In this document: one piece after another, positions 62,697 to 64,000 of the stretch
Layout of the letters: each line of letters opens with the position of its first letter
Position numbering within the stretch: the first letter of the stretch is position 1
Origin: Neoroseomonas marina
GTDB taxonomy: Bacteria; Pseudomonadota; Alphaproteobacteria; Acetobacterales; Acetobacteraceae
NCBI RefSeq assembly: GCF_012927745.1
Contig: NZ_JABBKX010000001.1
Span: 186,001-250,000 of the forward strand
DNA length: 64,000 bases
Direction: 5' to 3'
Position numbers and translations under genes: made by a program
Notes under the pieces: generated by a model
What the model saw: only the letters and a program-made list of their open reading frames with translations
The model's database searches: none
Told to the model about the DNA's origin: nothing

Positions 62697-63020
62697 CTAG
62701 TTGTTCGGGACGACCGGCGCCGCGGGCAGCGACGGGGCGGCCGGCGCGCTGGCGGGGGGCGGCGAATCGAGAATCGAGCGGTTCTGCTGGCTGGCGCCGC
62801 GGTTCAGCAGCGCCAGAGCCAGGGCCAGCACGAAGAACAGCGTGCCGAGGATCGCCGTCCCGCGCGTCAGCAGGTTCGCCGTGCCGCGCCCACCCATGAA
62901 GGAGCCCATGCCCCCCGACGACCCGATGCCGAGGCCGCCGCCCTCGCTGCGCTGCAGCAGGACGAGGCCGATCAGGGCGAGGGTGACGAAGAGGTGGACG
63001 ACGAGCAGGACGGTGGTCAT
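62697..63020 (-). CDS. secG: protein-export membrane protein SecG
   Basis: SecG assists SecYE in protein translocation. The 107-residue product has helix 1 (about 3-22, TVLLVVHLFVTLALIGLVLLQ), then RSEGGGLGIGSSGGMGSFMGGRGTANLLTR, the SecG signature, and helix 2 (about 55-73). A Pro/Ala tail ends it. It lies 35 bases downstream of tpiA, as in most proteobacteria. Confidence 0.95.
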   Translation of the reverse strand: MTTVLLVVHLFVTLALIGLVLLQRSEGGGLGIGSSGGMGSFMGGRGTANLLTRGTAILGTLFFVLALALALLNRGASQQNRSILDSPPPASAPAAPSLPAAPVVPNN

Positions 63021-63055
63021 GGCGGCGCGTATCTAGCGGCTGGCAGGCCCGGGGG

Positions 63056-63787
63056 CTACCCCGCCGCGCGGGCAATCGCCAGGAAATCCTCCGCGACCAG
63101 GCTCGCACCCCCCACCAGGGCCCCGTCCACATTCGGCAGGGCCAGGATGGCGGCGGCATTCCCCGGCTTCACGGATCCGCCGTAGAGCAGCCGGGTGGTC
63201 GGGCCGACCGCCTCGCGCAACGCCGCATGAATGGCCGCGATGTCGGCCTCGGTCGGGGTCCGACCGGTGCCGATGGCCCAGACCGGTTCATAGGCGACCA
63301 CGCCGCCGGCCGCGACGAAGCCATCCGGCAGGCTGCCGGCGACCTGGGCGCGGACCACCGCCTCGGCCTCCCCGGCCTCGCGCTGGGCCAGCGTCTCGCC
63401 CACGCAGACGATCGGGATCAGGCCATGGGCGATGGCCGAGGCCGCCTTGGCCTTCACCACCGCATCGGTCTCGTGGTGGTCGGCCCGGCGCTCGGAATGG
63501 CCGAGGATGACGTAGCGCGCCCCGGCATCGGCCAGCATCGGGGCCGAGACGTCCCCGGTATGGGCGCCCTTGGCCACCAGATGGCAATCCTGGCCGCCGA
63601 CCGCGACCGGCCCGCCTTGCACCGCAGCGGCCACCGCCGCGACCAGCGTGGCCGGGGGGCAGACCAGGATCTCGGCCGAGGCCCCCGCCGCACCCGCCGC
63701 GACGGCCCGCGCCAGCGTGAGGCCGTCGGCCGCCAGGCCGTGCATCTTCCAGTTGCCGGCGATCAGCGGGCGCACTCCGGGGGTCAT
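63056..63787 (-). CDS. tpiA: triose-phosphate isomerase
   Basis: TpiA interconverts dihydroxyacetone phosphate and glyceraldehyde-3-phosphate. The 243-residue barrel has Asn12 and Lys14 (AGNWKMH), His97 (ILGHSERR) and Glu167 ([11 protein letters not shown]), then [12 protein letters not shown] for phosphate binding. GAGGAGACGCAG immediately before ATG 63785-63787 is a strong RBS. The frame reaching 63976 is not supported. It heads the minus-strand series that includes secG and pyrG. Confidence 0.97.
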   Translation of the reverse strand: MTPGVRPLIAGNWKMHGLAADGLTLARAVAAGAAGASAEILVCPPATLVAAVAAAVQGGPVAVGGQDCHLVAKGAHTGDVSAPMLADAGARYVILGHSERRADHHETDAVVKAKAASAIAHGLIPIVCVGETLAQREAGEAEAVVRAQVAGSLPDGFVAAGGVVAYEPVWAIGTGRTPTEADIAAIHAALREAVGPTTRLLYGGSVKPGNAAAILALPNVDGALVGGASLVAEDFLAIARAAG

Positions 63788-63816
63788 CTGCGTCTCCTCG
63801 AATTCATGCTCGGGGC

Positions 63817-63845
63817 GAGGTAACGGAAATGCGGCGCCTGTCCAA
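63817..63845 (-). promoter_or_regulatory. sigma70-type promoter of tpiA-secG
   Basis: TTGGAC (63840-63845, minus strand) and TACCTC (63817-63822) are 17 bases apart. The start would lie about 22 bases before the tpiA ATG. It lies in the 145-base divergent gap with the next gene. Confidence 0.45.
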
Positions 63846-63932
63846 CCCGGGGGCCGGGATCGCGGGGGGTCGCGGCCGCCGGACCTCCCCTGCCCCTTCC
63901 GCCGCCGCGCCTCGGGCGGTAAGGACGCGCCC

Positions 63933-64000
63933 ATGCTCACCGCGCTCCGCCGCCTCGCCGGCACCTGGCCCGCCAAGATCCTGTTCGTGATCCTCGTCTT
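63933..64000 (+). CDS. start of a PpiD/SurA-like peptidyl-prolyl isomerase (truncated by window end)
   Basis: The frame beginning at ATG 63933 encodes [21 protein letters not shown] and continues past the end. A short basic segment followed by a membrane anchor with this exact pattern is typical of SurA_N_3/PpiD proteins, which follow divergently from tpiA in many alphaproteobacteria. Only 22 residues are visible, so the call rests on context and the N-terminal pattern. Confidence 0.5.
   Translation, partial: MLTALRRLAGTWPAKILFVILV

Overview
The window is chromosomal DNA of very high GC content from an alphaproteobacterium, most likely a member of the Acetobacteraceae/Rhodospirillales (Roseomonas-like). 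This is inferred from gene order (rpoZ-relA-acpS-lepB-rnc-era-recO-parC; tpiA-secG-pyrG-kdsA-eno-ftsB-pdhABC-lpd-lipA), an E1-beta subunit carrying its own lipoyl domain, and orphan tripartite-tricarboxylate-type binding proteins. No phage, insertion sequence, CRISPR array or conjugation gene is visible. It is mostly core genome, tightly packed, with many 4-base ATGA or GTGA overlaps.

Layout. 1-5.1 kb: the end of a TPR protein, a penicillin-acylase-family hydrolase, the leucyl/arginyl-tRNA-protein transferase Bpt, a nuclease and an NTF2-like protein. 5.1-10.2 kb: tRNA-Met, then an iron-sulfur/sulfur-transfer operon read on the minus strand (iscR, two cysteine desulfurases, [2Fe-2S] ferredoxin, tenA, mnmA). 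10.2-10.56 kb: a 387-base gap rich in hairpins, a candidate structured RNA. 10.56-18.6 kb: a small hydrolase with a clear terminator, a TctC-type binding protein with a DapA-like aldolase, a site-2 protease, anmK, tyrS and an unusual multidomain periplasmic protein. 18.6-27.3 kb: parC, recO, era, rnc, lepB, acpS, relA/spoT, rpoZ. 27.4-33.5 kb: glyoxalase-like, folK, NYN nuclease plus FeS uracil-DNA glycosylase, peroxidase plus molybdenum oxidoreductase, smpB, dapA. 33.5-43.4 kb: lytic transglycosylase, pgpA, pncC, a second TctC, an M15-like peptidase, DUF2252, threonine aldolase and three small genes, the last of which looks like a reduced ExoY/CyaA-type nucleotidyl cyclase. 43.4-54.1 kb: GST, RatA/COQ10, lipA, lpd, the pyruvate dehydrogenase genes, a DUF4139 protein and ftsB. 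54.2-64 kb: FMN reductase, eno, two lipoproteins, kdsA, argC, pyrG, secG, tpiA and the first codons of a ppiD-like gene.

The most notable regulatory structure lies before argC. A sigma70 promoter sits at the ATG of a 36-codon open frame with four consecutive arginine codons. This is followed by two competing hairpins, the second a rho-independent terminator: a complete, apparently leaderless arginine attenuator. The most notable protein is the 215-residue product at 42789-43436, which keeps the R...K-x6-K, D-x-D and QHG...NP signatures of class II adenylate cyclases but lacks the long insert found in the toxins.

The genes work together in recognisable groups: sulfur mobilisation to tRNA thiolation (IscS to MnmA), central carbon flow from triose phosphate through enolase to acetyl-CoA with lipoate supply (LipA), cell-envelope synthesis (KdsA, PgpA, AnmK, Slt, LepB, SecG), and stress or translation control (RelA/SpoT, SmpB, RNase III, Era). 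Start codons were chosen by family length, RBS and overlap, and several are uncertain as noted. All family names come from motif reading, without database searches.
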